From Flexithrix dorotheae DSM 6795 (GTDB taxonomy: Bacteria > Bacteroidota > Bacteroidia > Cytophagales > Flammeovirgaceae), in contig NZ_KB903443.1 of assembly GCF_000379765.1 (NCBI RefSeq), positions 62,001 through 126,000 of the forward strand: DNA of 64,000 nt. Direction: 5' to 3'. This document shows, piece by piece, positions 7,869 through 17,629 of this stretch; the stretch's first letter is position 1, and each line of letters opens with the position of its first letter. The notes beneath the pieces were generated by a model. The model worked only from the letters and a program-made list of their open reading frames with translations, was not told the DNA's origin and did not search any database. The position numbers and the translations under genes are program-made.

Positions 7869-8645
7869 CTATTTTTTTACCATATTATTTTTCTCTAAGA
7901 TTTCCTGAGCCAGGTTTAAGTAACTGATAGAACCTTTACTCTCAGCATCATGTGCAATAGCCGGCAACCCGAAACTTGGAGCTTCGCTTAATTTGATATT
8001 TCTTGGGATAATGGTACTAAAAGTCAACTCCTGAAAGTGTTTGTTCACATCTTCCACCACCAGATTAGAAAGCCTTAACCTTACATCAAACATGGTAAGC
8101 AAAATACCTTCAATCACCAATTCAGGATTCAATCTGCTCTGGATAATTTTGATCGTACTCAACAATTTTCCCAATCCTTCCAAAGCGTAATATTCACATT
8201 GAACCGGAACAATTACAGAATCTGCAGCTGTCAGTGAGTTTACCGTAATCAAACCCAGCGATGGAGAACAATCGATTATGATAAAATCATACTTTTCCTT
8301 TACAGGCTCCAAAGCCTCTTTCATCTTTTCCTCCCGGTTTTCCGACTCTATCATTTCCACTTCAGCTCCCACTAAATCTATGTGTGAAGGAATAATATCA
8401 AGATAATCAAATGCAGATGGTTCAATTACATCTTCCACAGCTACTCCATCAACCATGCAATTGTAAATGGTTTGTCTTTCTATCTTAGGATCAAGCCCAA
8501 GGCCTGAAGTTGAATTGGCCTGTGGATCAGCATCTACAACTAAAGCATTAAATTCAAGTGCTGCGAAACTTGCTGCCAGGTTAACAGCTGTGGTGGTTTT
8601 TCCTACTCCTCCTTTTTGGTTGGCAACGGCAATAATTTTCCCCAT
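7869..8645 (-). CDS. parA: Chromosome partitioning ATPase ParA/Soj
   Basis: A deviant Walker-type ATPase that binds the nucleoid non-specifically and drives origin segregation with ParB. The deviant Walker A motif is [14 protein letters not shown] (residues 11-24), Walker A' is DADPQANST and Walker B is [12 protein letters not shown]. The 258-residue length and lack of an N-terminal HTH identify the chromosomal (Soj) type. It is followed by parB and DUF5683 on the same strand. Confidence 0.97.
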   Translation of the reverse strand: MGKIIAVANQKGGVGKTTTAVNLAASFAALEFNALVVDADPQANSTSGLGLDPKIERQTIYNCMVDGVAVEDVIEPSAFDYLDIIPSHIDLVGAEVEMIESENREEKMKEALEPVKEKYDFIIIDCSPSLGLITVNSLTAADSVIVPVQCEYYALEGLGKLLSTIKIIQSRLNPELVIEGILLTMFDVRLRLSNLVVEDVNKHFQELTFSTIIPRNIKLSEAPSFGLPAIAHDAESKGSISYLNLAQEILEKNNMVKK

Positions 8646-8895
8646 GTTTGTTTGATGGTATAAATTTATTTCACTTCAACTACACACATTTATTACTGAA
8701 TAGCCTATCGGAAAATGCAGTTGATTATGGTGATTTTTATTTGGTTTTTGAACTGCAAGGTTAACTAAAAAAATAAAAAATTCATTGAATTAACTGGTAA
8801 TTCTCTCCAAGAAAACTACCACTCTTGCGTTAACTTTTATTAAAGATTCTTTCAACGGGCACAAATATAATTTATAAAAGCTAAATACTAAGGAT

Positions 8896-10593
8896 ATGAT
8901 CAGACAATTTCTAGTGCTACTGACTTGTTCATGGGCATTCTGGGGATGTGGAAAAGGAGACCAGGAAATTGTGGAAAACAGGCAGAAAGTATTCAAATAT
9001 AACCAACACGAAGGACTTACCTCCCTGGATCCGGCCCTGGCCAAAAACCAGGCAAATGTGTGGGCAGTCTCTCAATTGTATAATGGTTTGTTTGAGTTTA
9101 ACGAAGATTTATCCGTACATCCCTGTCTGGCAAAAACCTGGAAAGTTTCTGATGATGGACTTACATATACTTTTGAAATAAGAGATGATATATATTTCCA
9201 TGATAGTGAGGTATTCCCAAATGGAAAAGGCAGAAAAGTGACAGCAGAAGATTTTGTTTACAGTTTTAAAAGGATTGTGGATAAAAAAACAGCCAGTTCG
9301 GGTTCATGGGTTTTTAATGATAAAATTCTTAAAGATAAAAATGGGCAAATTTCTGAATCAGGTTTTGAAGCCACTTCTCCAACTCAGTTAATCATTCGGT
9401 TAAGGAAACCATTCCCCCCGTTTTTGCAAATCCTTTCTATGCCATATACCTATGTGGTACCCAGGGAAGCCATAGAATTTTATGGGAAAAATTTTGGAAG
9501 AAATCCCGTTGGCACAGGTCCATTTACCCTGAGCGGAAAGGACTGGGATGAGGGAACCAACCTGATCATGAGGAAAAATAAAAACTATTGGAGACGGGAT
9601 AATAATTACAATCAGCTCCCATATCTGGATATCGTACAAATAAATTTCATTGCGGATAAAACTCAGGAATTTCTGACATTCAAACAGGGAAAACTTGATT
9701 TGGTGGCAGGAATTGATCCCAATACAGTTGATCAGTTATTAAATAAAAAAGGAGAGATTAAGGAGGAGGTTCTTACTAAATATAATGTACAACAAGTTCC
9801 TTATCTTAACACAGAATACATTGGCTTTCAGTTAGATCCATCAAAATACAGGGACCCTAATCATCCTTTCTTGGATAAAAGGGTAAGGCAGGCAATGAGC
9901 TACGCCATTAACAGAGAAGAACTGGTATCATTTCTAAGGAATAATCTCGGAGTTCCCGGCACAGGAGGGTTTGTCCCAACAGCACTTCCCTCCTTTGACA
10001 ATGGAACTATAAAAGGTTATCATCTAAATGAAAAAAAAGCCAAACAACTTCTAAAAGAAGCGGGCTATTCAGAGGGAAAAGGCTTCCCGGAAGTTACTCT
10101 TTACACCAACCCTGTTTATGCCGTAATGATGGAATATTTGCAAAGACAGTGGAAAGCAGTTTTGGGAATTAAAATTAATGTAGAAGTTAATAATTTTACT
10201 AACCATCAGGAATTGGTAGATAATTCTAAAGCTTTACTATTCAGAGGTTCATGGCTTGGAGATTACCCGGATGAGGAAAATTACCTGGCCTGTTTTTATT
10301 CGGGAAACTTAAGTCCATTAGGCCCAAACAAAACTCATTTTAAAAGTGAGAAATTTGATAATCTTTTCGAAATAGTCCATCAGGAAAAAAACAAGTGGAA
10401 AAGGCATGAGCTTTTTCACCAACTGGATCAAATGGTCATGGACGAATGTGCAGTAATCGTTCTTTTTTATGATGAAGTGATGAGAATTACTCAGAAAGAT
10501 GTAGTAGGACTCACCGCAAACCCTATGAATATTATCCATTTGGAATGGGTAGATTTTGCGGAGGAAAATATTCAGCCAGTTGCTGAGAAATAG
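8896..10593 (+). CDS. Peptide ABC transporter substrate-binding lipoprotein (SBP family 5, OppA/DppA-like)
   Basis: A periplasmic, probably lipid-anchored solute-binding protein of the oligopeptide/dipeptide family. The signal sequence ends in AFWGCGKGD, with Cys18 as the likely lipidation site. The SBP_bac_5 signatures follow: SLDPALAKNQANVW, then TYTFEIRDDIYFHD (about residues 92-105) and RVRQAMSYAINREEL in the second half. The 565-residue length fits. No permease or ATPase gene is adjacent, so it is an orphan binding protein whose transporter lies elsewhere, as is common in Bacteroidota. AAGG stands 5 bp before the ATG as a possible ribosome site. Confidence 0.92.
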   Translation: MIRQFLVLLTCSWAFWGCGKGDQEIVENRQKVFKYNQHEGLTSLDPALAKNQANVWAVSQLYNGLFEFNEDLSVHPCLAKTWKVSDDGLTYTFEIRDDIYFHDSEVFPNGKGRKVTAEDFVYSFKRIVDKKTASSGSWVFNDKILKDKNGQISESGFEATSPTQLIIRLRKPFPPFLQILSMPYTYVVPREAIEFYGKNFGRNPVGTGPFTLSGKDWDEGTNLIMRKNKNYWRRDNNYNQLPYLDIVQINFIADKTQEFLTFKQGKLDLVAGIDPNTVDQLLNKKGEIKEEVLTKYNVQQVPYLNTEYIGFQLDPSKYRDPNHPFLDKRVRQAMSYAINREELVSFLRNNLGVPGTGGFVPTALPSFDNGTIKGYHLNEKKAKQLLKEAGYSEGKGFPEVTLYTNPVYAVMMEYLQRQWKAVLGIKINVEVNNFTNHQELVDNSKALLFRGSWLGDYPDEENYLACFYSGNLSPLGPNKTHFKSEKFDNLFEIVHQEKNKWKRHELFHQLDQMVMDECAVIVLFYDEVMRITQKDVVGLTANPMNIIHLEWVDFAEENIQPVAEK

Positions 10594-10610
10594 TTTTTTA
10601 AACGATATTA

Positions 10611-10618
10611 TATTTTTG
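10611..10618 (+). promoter_or_regulatory. TAnnTTTG -7 element upstream of the YhhN-family gene
   Basis: TATTTTTG matches the Bacteroidota -7 consensus and would give a leader of about 40 nt before the ATG at 10666. No matching -33 TTG is found at 19-20 nt, so it is a weak candidate. Confidence 0.3.
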
Positions 10619-10665
10619 GATCGTTTGGAAATTCCTTAGCTTTAAATAGCCTGAATAAACAAACT

Positions 10666-11403
10666 ATGCCAGGAAACAAAACTACATTTTTTCATTTTAT
10701 TTTTGGAGTAATTGTTATAGGAGACCTGATCGGGCAATTTGACGCCTTCTCAAGTCTCAACAATATATTTAAACCCCTGATAATGGTCTGGATTGGAATT
10801 TACTTTTACCTACAATCCAGAAAGATTTCTAATAATTTAAAACCACAGATTTTCTTCGCATTTTTCTTTTCCTGGCTTGGAGATATTTTCCTCATGTTTC
10901 AGGAATTTAATCCCCTCTTTTTTATTACCGGCCTGGCTTGTTTTTTAATTTCTCAAATTACTTATATATTGATTTTTAAAAAGGCTCAAGATAATTCTAA
11001 TCCACAAAAAACCATTTTTCAAACCAAATCGTATTTGGTTTTACCCTTCCTGATTTATGGAGCATTTTTTTACTTTTTGCTCTTTCCGAATCTGGATTTA
11101 ATGCTAAAAATTGCAGTTTTGATTTATGCTGTGGCACTTGTGGGTATGTCTGCCACTGCTTTCAATCGAAAAGACAGGGTAAGTAATCCTTCCTTTTGGT
11201 CAGTTTTTTTCGGAGCTATTCTATTTGTAATTTCTGATAGTCTGATTGGGGTAAACAAATTTCTGTTATCAGAACCTTTGCCTTTAGAAGGAATATTAAT
11301 TATGGGCACATATATCCCTGCTCAATATTTGATTATGAGAGGATTATTGGTCTATTTAAAGGAAAATACCAGAAAAACAGCACCAAATCTCATTCCGGAA
11401 TAA
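10666..11403 (+). CDS. YhhN family (lysoplasmalogenase-like) membrane protein
   Basis: An inner-membrane protein with about eight hydrophobic helices. The YhhN/TMEM86 pattern is visible: KPLIMVWIGIYFYLQ (about residues 38-52), FFFSWLGDIFLMF (66-78) with the conserved GD, and the segment LACFLISQITYI. Animal members hydrolyse the vinyl-ether bond of lysoplasmalogens; the bacterial role is not settled. It is convergent with the NUDIX gene, and the two stop codons overlap by 14 bp. Confidence 0.85.
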   Translation: MPGNKTTFFHFIFGVIVIGDLIGQFDAFSSLNNIFKPLIMVWIGIYFYLQSRKISNNLKPQIFFAFFFSWLGDIFLMFQEFNPLFFITGLACFLISQITYILIFKKAQDNSNPQKTIFQTKSYLVLPFLIYGAFFYFLLFPNLDLMLKIAVLIYAVALVGMSATAFNRKDRVSNPSFWSVFFGAILFVISDSLIGVNKFLLSEPLPLEGILIMGTYIPAQYLIMRGLLVYLKENTRKTAPNLIPE

Positions 11404-11902
11404 AGGAATAATGACCTGATAAGCTCAATAACCCGGAGATGGAATTACACTTTGTGAAAATATGATGCACACAATTTTTTGGTTCCTCAAGTATTTCTTC
11501 AAAGGATAATAATTCTACTTTATCAATAATCTGTTGCTCTCTTTCCAATTCCGGGTCAATCCCCTTCCCTATTGCCCCTCCCTCAGGCTGAACTTCAAAA
11601 AACAGCTCAATTCCATGCAGTGGTTTGGCTAAAAACTCATGAACAAACAAAAATTTTTTGACAACCACCTTCAAACCAGTTTCCTCAAGAAATTCTCTTT
11701 TTAAGGCTTCTTCTGTAGTTTCTCCATAGTCTAAGCCTCCACCTGGTGGCGCCCACAAATATTTCTCGCCTACAGATAAGTGTTTGATCATAAGAACCTT
11801 ACCACCAATTACACAAATTCCACAAACCCTTACCCTTAGTTTATTCCCAAAATTTTCTATAATTTCCTTATCCTGATTTTTCATTCTTTTCCCAATAATC
11901 AA
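11390..11902 (-). CDS. NUDIX hydrolase
   Basis: The NUDIX box is complete: GGGLDYGETTEEALKREFLE continues to ETGL (about residues 54-77), with Gly55, Glu61 and the REFLEE helix giving the metal-binding glutamates. Such enzymes cleave nucleoside diphosphates linked to another group; the substrate cannot be read from sequence. The 170-residue length is normal. The start could be the first ATG (11902) or the ATG seven codons in. The 3' end overlaps the convergent YhhN gene by 14 bp. Confidence 0.93.
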   Translation of the reverse strand: MIIGKRMKNQDKEIIENFGNKLRVRVCGICVIGGKVLMIKHLSVGEKYLWAPPGGGLDYGETTEEALKREFLEETGLKVVVKKFLFVHEFLAKPLHGIELFFEVQPEGGAIGKGIDPELEREQQIIDKVELLSFEEILEEPKNCVHHIFTKCNSISGLLSLSGHYSFIPE

Positions 11903-12020
11903 ATTATTTCATTTCAAAACACCAAAATTCCCTATTCTTCAAAAAATAATCCTTCCAACCGATCAAAAGTGTCTAAATTTAAGGGTTATCAATTAATGTT
12001 AATTTTTTCACTAAAACTTT

Positions 12021-12830
12021 ATGAATACCAAACTAACTAAACTTCTGATACTTCTGGGATTATTTTTAAGTTTTAATTCAGGCTTTTCCCAGAATGGAAA
12101 AATCTTAATTATTCAGGACGAAACTCCCCAGCTCAAGCCATTAATTACCTTTCTTGAAAATGAAGGAAAATTCTCCGTAGAGATGGTGGACCAGGCCAAT
12201 TTGCCGAAAAACTTTAGCGATTACAAAGCCACAATCGGATACATTCACGGCAAACTCGAGGTTGAAGCAGAAAAAGCCATTATAGATTACACAGAAAATG
12301 GTGGGAAGTTTATTTGTTTACATCATTCCATTAGCAGCGGAAAAGCAAATAATGAGTTTTATTTCGATTTCCTTGGCATTCAACTGGACCATCCCGAATT
12401 TTCCAAATACCCTGTAAATCCGGGGGAAGGGTACGGATGGTTTCACGATGGGGAAAAAGGAGTACCCCTAACTTTGGTGAATCTTAACCCTAATCATTAC
12501 ATTATAAATCATAAAATTGAGTGGGGTAAATCCATCTCCTATTCTTCTTCAGATGGTCCGTCAGCTGAAGGGACGTTTCCAAGTATCACTCTAAATGCCA
12601 CCGAAGTTTATATGAATCACAAATTTACAGATGGGAGAGAAAAAACTGTTTTATGTGGCTTTAAATATTACGACTTCAGAAATGGGAAAATCTTTATGCA
12701 GGACCGTGCAGTATGGTATAAGGACTATAAAAAAGGTCAAATCTTTTATTTCATGCCAGGAGATAGAATTACAGATTATCAAAATAAAAACATTTCCCAG
12801 ATGATACTCAATGCTATTAATTTTGACTGA
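12021..12830 (+). CDS. Secreted ThuA-like domain protein
   Basis: A signal peptide (LLILLGLFLSFNSGFSQ, cleaved near residue 24) leads into a ThuA-like class I glutamine amidotransferase-type fold: KILIIQDETPQLKPLI, GGKFICLHHSIS, then the C-terminal RAVWYKDYKKGQIFYFMPGD. ThuA-like proteins in Bacteroidota are periplasmic and associated with glycoside metabolism, but the activity is not established. The 269-residue length is a single domain. The gene has its own terminator at 12836-12889 and looks monocistronic. Confidence 0.85.
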   Translation: MNTKLTKLLILLGLFLSFNSGFSQNGKILIIQDETPQLKPLITFLENEGKFSVEMVDQANLPKNFSDYKATIGYIHGKLEVEAEKAIIDYTENGGKFICLHHSISSGKANNEFYFDFLGIQLDHPEFSKYPVNPGEGYGWFHDGEKGVPLTLVNLNPNHYIINHKIEWGKSISYSSSDGPSAEGTFPSITLNATEVYMNHKFTDGREKTVLCGFKYYDFRNGKIFMQDRAVWYKDYKKGQIFYFMPGDRITDYQNKNISQMILNAINFD

Positions 12831-12835
12831 AAAAT

Positions 12836-12889
12836 AAATTAAGGAAGTATAAGGAGTAGTTGAAATTCTCTTTTACTTCCTTAATTTTT
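12836..12889 (+). terminator. Terminator of the ThuA-like gene
   Basis: A 14-bp stem AAATTAAGGAAGTA (12836-12849) pairs with 12874-12887. The loop is about 24 nt and the stem is followed by T residues. It begins 5 bp after the stop codon. Confidence 0.8.
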
Positions 12890-13046
12890 CTCTATTTACA
12901 ATTATTAATAAATTGTTAACCCTCCTAAAACAGTATTACATCACTTATTGTAACCTTTATCAGATTTTTTTTAATAAAAGCACATCTTTGGTAATTTATT
13001 TGCCTTTCAATTTTCAATTAAATATAAAAACCAAATTAGATGGCTA

Positions 13047-14267
13047 TTGGAAGGTAGAAGCATAATAATACTAGGTAATCACCATTGGGATAAGCACCAC
13101 CACGACATTTGTCAACAATTTGCCATTGCATTTTCCAAAACATGCAATGTGCTTTATGTAAATCCCCCACTCAACAGAATTTCTTCTATAAGGCATTCGG
13201 ATAATCCTGCTATAAAATATCAGAAAAAAGTAAATGTCGGAAAATCGGAAGACCTTGTTCAGGTAAATGACAATTTATGGATACTTTATCCTAAAATGAT
13301 GGAGGAACCCATCCAGTGGCTGGCCAGCTCTTCTATTTATAATATTCTTAACAAACAAAATGCAAGAAAATTAGCCTATCAGATAAAACTTTCTTGTAGA
13401 AAATTAAGAATTGAAGAATTTGAAATATTCTCTACTGAAATACAAGGAAAAAGTATTTTTATAAAAGACATTCTCAAACCTACATCACTTACCTATTTTA
13501 CTGAACACTATCAGATTTCAAAAAGGCGGGAATTAAGGTCACAAACGGATGTGGTAATTCAGTCCGATTTTGTTTTTACTAATTCCATGACATTTATGGC
13601 TCAATTCGAAGAATTAAATGAAAATGTCTTCTATCTGCCAACAGGTTTTAACAAAAACCTTGTCTCATTAAATGAAGAACAAATTTTTCCAGCAGACCTG
13701 AAAAATACAAAATATCCTATAATAGGATATTTTGGTAATCTTGACAGTGAAAATATTGATGTTTCTACCCTGCATCACATGGTGGATGAAAGACCCCATT
13801 GGAATTTTGTGATTGTAGGAAAAGTAAGCGAAAGTTTCCTTAGGGAAAATAGCTGGCACAACAAACCAAATATTTGGTTTTTAGGAGAAAAATCGCATCA
13901 TTTAATTAATTCCTATATGCAGGCTTTTGATGTCTGTATTTTGCCACTTGCTATAAATGATTTTACTGATAGCACTTATCCTGAAATCCTGGATGCATAC
14001 CTTACCCTGGGAAAACCGGTGGTTGTTACCCACTTAAAAGCAACCAAACCATTCCAGGAGCATGTTTATTTAGCCTCTTCTCCACAGGGATTTGTGGTAA
14101 AAACGGAACATGCATTGGCAGAAAATAATGAAAAGCTAATAGCAGAGAGAATTGCTTTTTCAAAAAGTCATACCATAAACCATTGTGCTAAATTAATTTT
14201 GGAAAGCACACTCCAAAAACAAAATATTCAGACAAAAATATCTGACGACTATTCAATTATTAGTTGA
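13047..14267 (+). CDS. Glycosyltransferase (GT1/GT4-like, TuaH-like)
   Basis: A cytoplasmic GT-B type glycosyltransferase. The N-terminal half opens with SIIILGNHHWDKHHHD and the C-terminal donor-binding half contains IIGYFGNLDSENID, FVIVGKV, IWFLGEK and the acidic motif DSTYPEILDAYLTLGKPVV (about residues 308-326). The start is odd: an ATG at 13040 runs into a stop in its own frame, and the coding frame has only a TTG at 13047, so a TTG start is taken here. It is convergent with a flippase gene 9 bp away, which fits a polysaccharide export setting. Confidence 0.82.
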   Translation: MEGRSIIILGNHHWDKHHHDICQQFAIAFSKTCNVLYVNPPLNRISSIRHSDNPAIKYQKKVNVGKSEDLVQVNDNLWILYPKMMEEPIQWLASSSIYNILNKQNARKLAYQIKLSCRKLRIEEFEIFSTEIQGKSIFIKDILKPTSLTYFTEHYQISKRRELRSQTDVVIQSDFVFTNSMTFMAQFEELNENVFYLPTGFNKNLVSLNEEQIFPADLKNTKYPIIGYFGNLDSENIDVSTLHHMVDERPHWNFVIVGKVSESFLRENSWHNKPNIWFLGEKSHHLINSYMQAFDVCILPLAINDFTDSTYPEILDAYLTLGKPVVVTHLKATKPFQEHVYLASSPQGFVVKTEHALAENNEKLIAERIAFSKSHTINHCAKLILESTLQKQNIQTKISDDYSIIS

Positions 14268-14276
14268 TCATCCATT

Positions 14277-15599
14277 TTAGCCGACCTTATTGATCCTCAA
14301 AAAATTGACCACAGGATATTTAATGAGGTCCCTCAAGGAAATATTTAATCCTGCCCTTTTTGTTAAAACCATTCCGGATAACATACCTAGAAAAAATACA
14401 AATACCGTCAACATGGCTACACACCAGACTTCCTGAAAAAATAGTAAAACCAAAAAATCACCCAATACATTAAAACTCAATAAAAATAAAATCCTGTAGA
14501 AGTTATAAGCGGGCTTGTTTATCGCGTCAAGGGCCACTCCTGAAAACCTGTAAAAGGGGATAAACAAACAGCCACATACTAAAATTCTAAATATAAATAC
14601 TGCCTCGAAATATCCAGAACCTGCCACAATTGCAATCAAAACCTCTGCAAAGTAAAAGGTAAAAAACATGATTAAAATGAAAATTAAGGTGACGCCTACA
14701 GTATATTTTTTAAATGTCAAATGAAATGTGTGAGCTTTTTTTTGATTGGCTGCAGCTGACAATTGAGGGAAAAGGTTATTTGCCAGACTTCTAATTAGTA
14801 GATCGAAAACTTCTGTTAATCTTAATGCAATGCTAAAAACCGCCACTGATGAAGCATTCATTATTAATCCAATGATTAGTGTATCTGCAGTTTTTAACAA
14901 ATTTCCTCCAATCATAGTACCCATGCTAAACTTACCGTAATTCAATATTGAATGAAGGTGTTTTTTTGAAAAATACCTGTATTTAATTCGAAATAGATTG
15001 GACGAAAATAAAAGCCAGATAGAATTAATCCCCTGACTGGTAATATAGGCTATGGGGAGAAAGTGAACAGGGTAACTTTTCAGGTAATGAGCTATTACAT
15101 ATCCTGAGAAAAGACCGAAAGTTGCGAATTGTGATTTAAAAATCCCTACAAAATTCCTTTCCCCCTGTGCGTTCCACAAATAAAAATTTCTTGGAAATGA
15201 AACTAAAAATAAAAGAGGGAACCATTTTAAAAACAATCCATAACCCGATCCAGTTTGTGTATTAATTCCAGGAAGTTGACTTATTAATACCAAACCGGAT
15301 ATTAGCATGGTAATACCCAAACCAATGATAAAACCGGTGGAAATGAATTCACATTTAAATCTTTGATTCTGGATTCCGGAGGTAAATTTAATGAGCGGGG
15401 TTTGCACAATTCCGGCCCGGATCATTTCCAGCATGGTACTTCCTGAGATAAAAATGACCCAATGCCCAAACTCTTCCTTGGTTAAGGATCTTGCCAAAAG
15501 GGAAAAATTAAGAAGCCCCAGGCAGGCTACCAAAAGATTGCCATAAACCGATTGGAAATTTTTATTTTGGAATAAAGTTGAAAAAATTCTGCTCATCAT
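14277..15599 (-). CDS. Polysaccharide flippase (Wzx/MOP superfamily)
   Basis: The 440-residue product has about 12-14 hydrophobic segments, beginning with an N-terminal repeat-type helix (NFSLLARSLTKEEFGHWV, about residues 31-48). That segment is characteristic of Wzx/RfbX flippases, which move undecaprenyl-linked oligosaccharides across the inner membrane. The C-terminal half contains the usual FPQLSAAANQKK charged loop. It lies convergent to the glycosyltransferase gene, with no other polysaccharide genes in view, so this is a two-gene fragment of envelope glycan synthesis. Confidence 0.88.
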   Translation of the reverse strand: MMSRIFSTLFQNKNFQSVYGNLLVACLGLLNFSLLARSLTKEEFGHWVIFISGSTMLEMIRAGIVQTPLIKFTSGIQNQRFKCEFISTGFIIGLGITMLISGLVLISQLPGINTQTGSGYGLFLKWFPLLFLVSFPRNFYLWNAQGERNFVGIFKSQFATFGLFSGYVIAHYLKSYPVHFLPIAYITSQGINSIWLLFSSNLFRIKYRYFSKKHLHSILNYGKFSMGTMIGGNLLKTADTLIIGLIMNASSVAVFSIALRLTEVFDLLIRSLANNLFPQLSAAANQKKAHTFHLTFKKYTVGVTLIFILIMFFTFYFAEVLIAIVAGSGYFEAVFIFRILVCGCLFIPFYRFSGVALDAINKPAYNFYRILFLLSFNVLGDFLVLLFFQEVWCVAMLTVFVFFLGMLSGMVLTKRAGLNISLRDLIKYPVVNFLRINKVG

Positions 15600-15660
15600 T
15601 TACCCAACGCATGAGGAGAAATTTATTTCTGAGGCAAAGAGTGAAAATCGTGCAAAATAA

Positions 15661-15694
15661 AAAAGGGGAAAACTTTTCAGTGCATTCCCCTTTT
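15661..15694 (-). terminator. Terminator of the FISUMP gene
   Basis: AAAAGGGGAA (15661-15670) pairs with TTCCCCTTTT (15685-15694). Read on the minus strand it follows the FISUMP stop by about 20 bp and ends in a run of T. Confidence 0.75.
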
Positions 15695-15714
15695 ACAAAT
15701 AACTTCTATTATTT

Positions 15715-16425
15715 TCAGTCTTTAACGCACCTGCAACTTAAGCCTACATCCTCTGTAATGTATTCATATAACGGATCTTGAGCTGGCTTCACGACTACTA
15801 ATTGATCTGAAGCATTAAATTCATATTCCAAACCGGTTTGGGAATCACTGTTTTTCACACCCCAATAACTGCCATAGTTACTAATTGCAGTAAATTTTTT
15901 CTTGAGGTTCCTTCTACCTCCAAATCTGGCATCAAAACCACTGATACCTGTATGTTTCAATCTTCCTGCGGCAAGCCGTTTTCCTCCAAATTTTGTGGCT
16001 AATAGCATCCACTCATCATGTGTGGGTAAATGCCAGCCTTCCGGGCAGGCTTTTTTAGCCGCTTCAATGGTATAAAGTCTTCCATATTGTTCGGCAAAAT
16101 CTGGGTTATTATCATAATAAAAAGACCCGGGAATGTCATAATCAAGGTTTTGAGTCATCCAGGTTTTTTTTATTTCTGCTCCGCTTTCTGCAGCAAGCAC
16201 GATGGTCATGGCTTTATAGGTTTTTCCATCTCTTGAATCTGAGAATTCTCCATACTCTATTCTTTTCTCCATTTTTTCCCTTTCAAGATCTTCTAAATTC
16301 GCTATAGGTATTTCATTTCTGCTCACTACCATTGCATTGCTGGATCCACCCGGAACCTGGGCAAAACTTACATAGCCAAATACAACAAATAACAGAGTGA
16401 GTTTTAGTTTCAGCAACTTTTTCAT
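15715..16425 (-). CDS. Secreted FISUMP domain protein
   Basis: A signal peptide (LLFVVFGYVSFAQ) is followed by a FISUMP domain, the Fibrobacter succinogenes major paralogous domain common in Bacteroidota. Signatures are WMTQNLDYDIPGSFYYDNN, GRLYTIEAAKKACPEGWHLP (near the middle) and the C-terminal SCRCVKD. Function is unknown; such proteins are surface or periplasmic lectin-like folds. The 236-residue length is usual. It has its own terminator and a long upstream gap. Confidence 0.9.
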   Translation of the reverse strand: MKKLLKLKLTLLFVVFGYVSFAQVPGGSSNAMVVSRNEIPIANLEDLEREKMEKRIEYGEFSDSRDGKTYKAMTIVLAAESGAEIKKTWMTQNLDYDIPGSFYYDNNPDFAEQYGRLYTIEAAKKACPEGWHLPTHDEWMLLATKFGGKRLAAGRLKHTGISGFDARFGGRRNLKKKFTAISNYGSYWGVKNSDSQTGLEYEFNASDQLVVVKPAQDPLYEYITEDVGLSCRCVKD

Positions 16426-16962
16426 TTCTAGTTTTAATTAGTTCAAAAATTTAATCAATTACTCAGGTGGTTAGAAAATCTACAATTTTCATTTCCTAAG
16501 AAGTTAAAATTCAGCTGGTTATTCTTATTATTTAAATATAAAGATTGGTATAAAAAAATATACTAATTAATTATATTAATAAAAATTCTAGTTTTAGGTA
16601 TCTGGATTTGGAAGATGAAATGTAGAAAAATTATGCAATATCTTCAAAAATCTTTCATCTTATTAAGTAACACGATTAAATCAAAAACCGGTCCTTTTAA
16701 TAAACTTATCTTTAGGCAAAGTGTTGGAAACTCACTTAAATCGCCTCAGATTGTCGTAGTTTATCGGCTATAAAGCCCTTTATAAAAGGCCTAATGTCAA
16801 TAATTGATTAGGGATACAAGGCTCCCACTTTTTTTTTTGAAAAAATAAGGACAAACCATAAATGCTTTCAATTTCATCAAATGTTAATCCTTCTTTTTAA
16901 TTCCAATTTCCCAATTCTGCAAGTTTGTTTTCAGTACAACGGGTCATAAACCGTCTTAAATA
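16426..16962. other. Long non-coding gap between the FISUMP gene and a small membrane gene
   Basis: About 540 bp without a convincing reading frame, AT-rich throughout. A slightly less AT-rich patch around 16740-16800 contains short dyads (for example GGCTATAAAGCC) but no gene could be made from it. It may be a decayed region. Confidence 0.4.
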
Positions 16963-16992
16963 AAAAAGCCATTCAGTAAAAATGAATGGCTT
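16963..16992 (-). terminator. Terminator of the 80-aa membrane gene
   Basis: AGCCATTCA pairs with TGAATGGCT across a short A-rich loop and is followed on the minus strand by six T. It lies about 20 bp past the stop codon at 17010. Confidence 0.85.
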
Positions 16993-17009
16993 GACCTATA
17001 AAATTTTTG

Positions 17010-17252
17010 CTAGTGATGTTTGTGAAATTTTTTCATTTTTTTCCTCTTCTTCTTCTTTAACCTCAGGAAAGTAAGGTATTCTGCGGCAAAAAATGTTATT
17101 ACCAATAAAGTTAAGGCCATTACTTTGTCTACATTTGAAGAAGAGATATCAAACTTATTCAATAGGATAAATAAAATTACTCCTATCAATAAAATAACAG
17201 CTGATTTTTTCTTCCTTTTGAGGTGTATGCCTTGTGTGTTTATCCATTCCAT
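17010..17252 (-). CDS. Small two-helix membrane protein, hypothetical
   Basis: I do not recognise the family. The 80-residue product has a basic N-terminus, two hydrophobic helices (about residues 18-34 and 45-62) and a strongly basic tail ending in KKKKRKKMKKFHKHH. The two-helix hairpin with a Lys/His-rich cytoplasmic tail resembles small inner-membrane proteins of unknown function. The reading frame is supported by a clean downstream terminator and a good Bacteroidota promoter at 17417-17448. Confidence 0.6.
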   Translation of the reverse strand: MEWINTQGIHLKRKKKSAVILLIGVILFILLNKFDISSSNVDKVMALTLLVITFFAAEYLTFLRLKKKKRKKMKKFHKHH

Positions 17253-17416
17253 AGCTTTATAATTTTTTAATGTTGATAAAAATTCATGTATGCACTCCTA
17301 ATCCTTCTCTGTCATTCATTAAATTTATGATTTCATGACAGCAGACCTGCACGATTTTAGTATTACCATGCTGCTCAACCTTTAATGCAAACGACATAAA
17401 TCATATTTTATTAACA

Positions 17417-17448
17417 CAAAGTTAACATTAAATTAACATAAAATCAAT
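17417..17448 (-). promoter_or_regulatory. Promoter for the 80-aa membrane gene (minus strand)
   Basis: On the minus strand ATTG (17448-17445) is followed after 20 bases by TAACTTTG (17424-17417), matching TTTG-N19/20-TAnnTTTG. Transcription would start near 17411 and leave a leader of about 160 nt. Confidence 0.55.
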
Positions 17449-17629
17449 TTTTAGTTCATCGATAAACCCCTCAATTCATATTAATTATTTTTTAATATCT
17501 CCTGCGCGCCTTAACTTTATGCTCCAGTTTTTTTAGGATAGAGGTAACATCTCTACTTTTTTGAGTATTTAATCTTGCCTGCATTCAGGAAAATTGGATT
17601 TAATAAATTGACTAATTTTTTATTATTCT

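Noticed and set aside
7696-7908. Plus-strand open frame of 70 codons between parB and parA
   Set aside because: It overlaps the end of parA, has the Lys/Phe/Tyr/Ile-rich composition of random AT-rich DNA and no ribosome site or recognisable motif.
6515-8645. parS site near parAB
   Set aside because: I looked for a CACGTG-centred palindrome such as the TGTTnCACGTGAAACA type in and around the genes and saw none; a diverged site cannot be excluded by eye.
16426-17009. Hidden gene or mobile remnant in the long gap before the 80-aa membrane gene
   Set aside because: No frame longer than chance and no repeats matching elsewhere in the window were seen; only the terminator of the adjacent gene can be supported.
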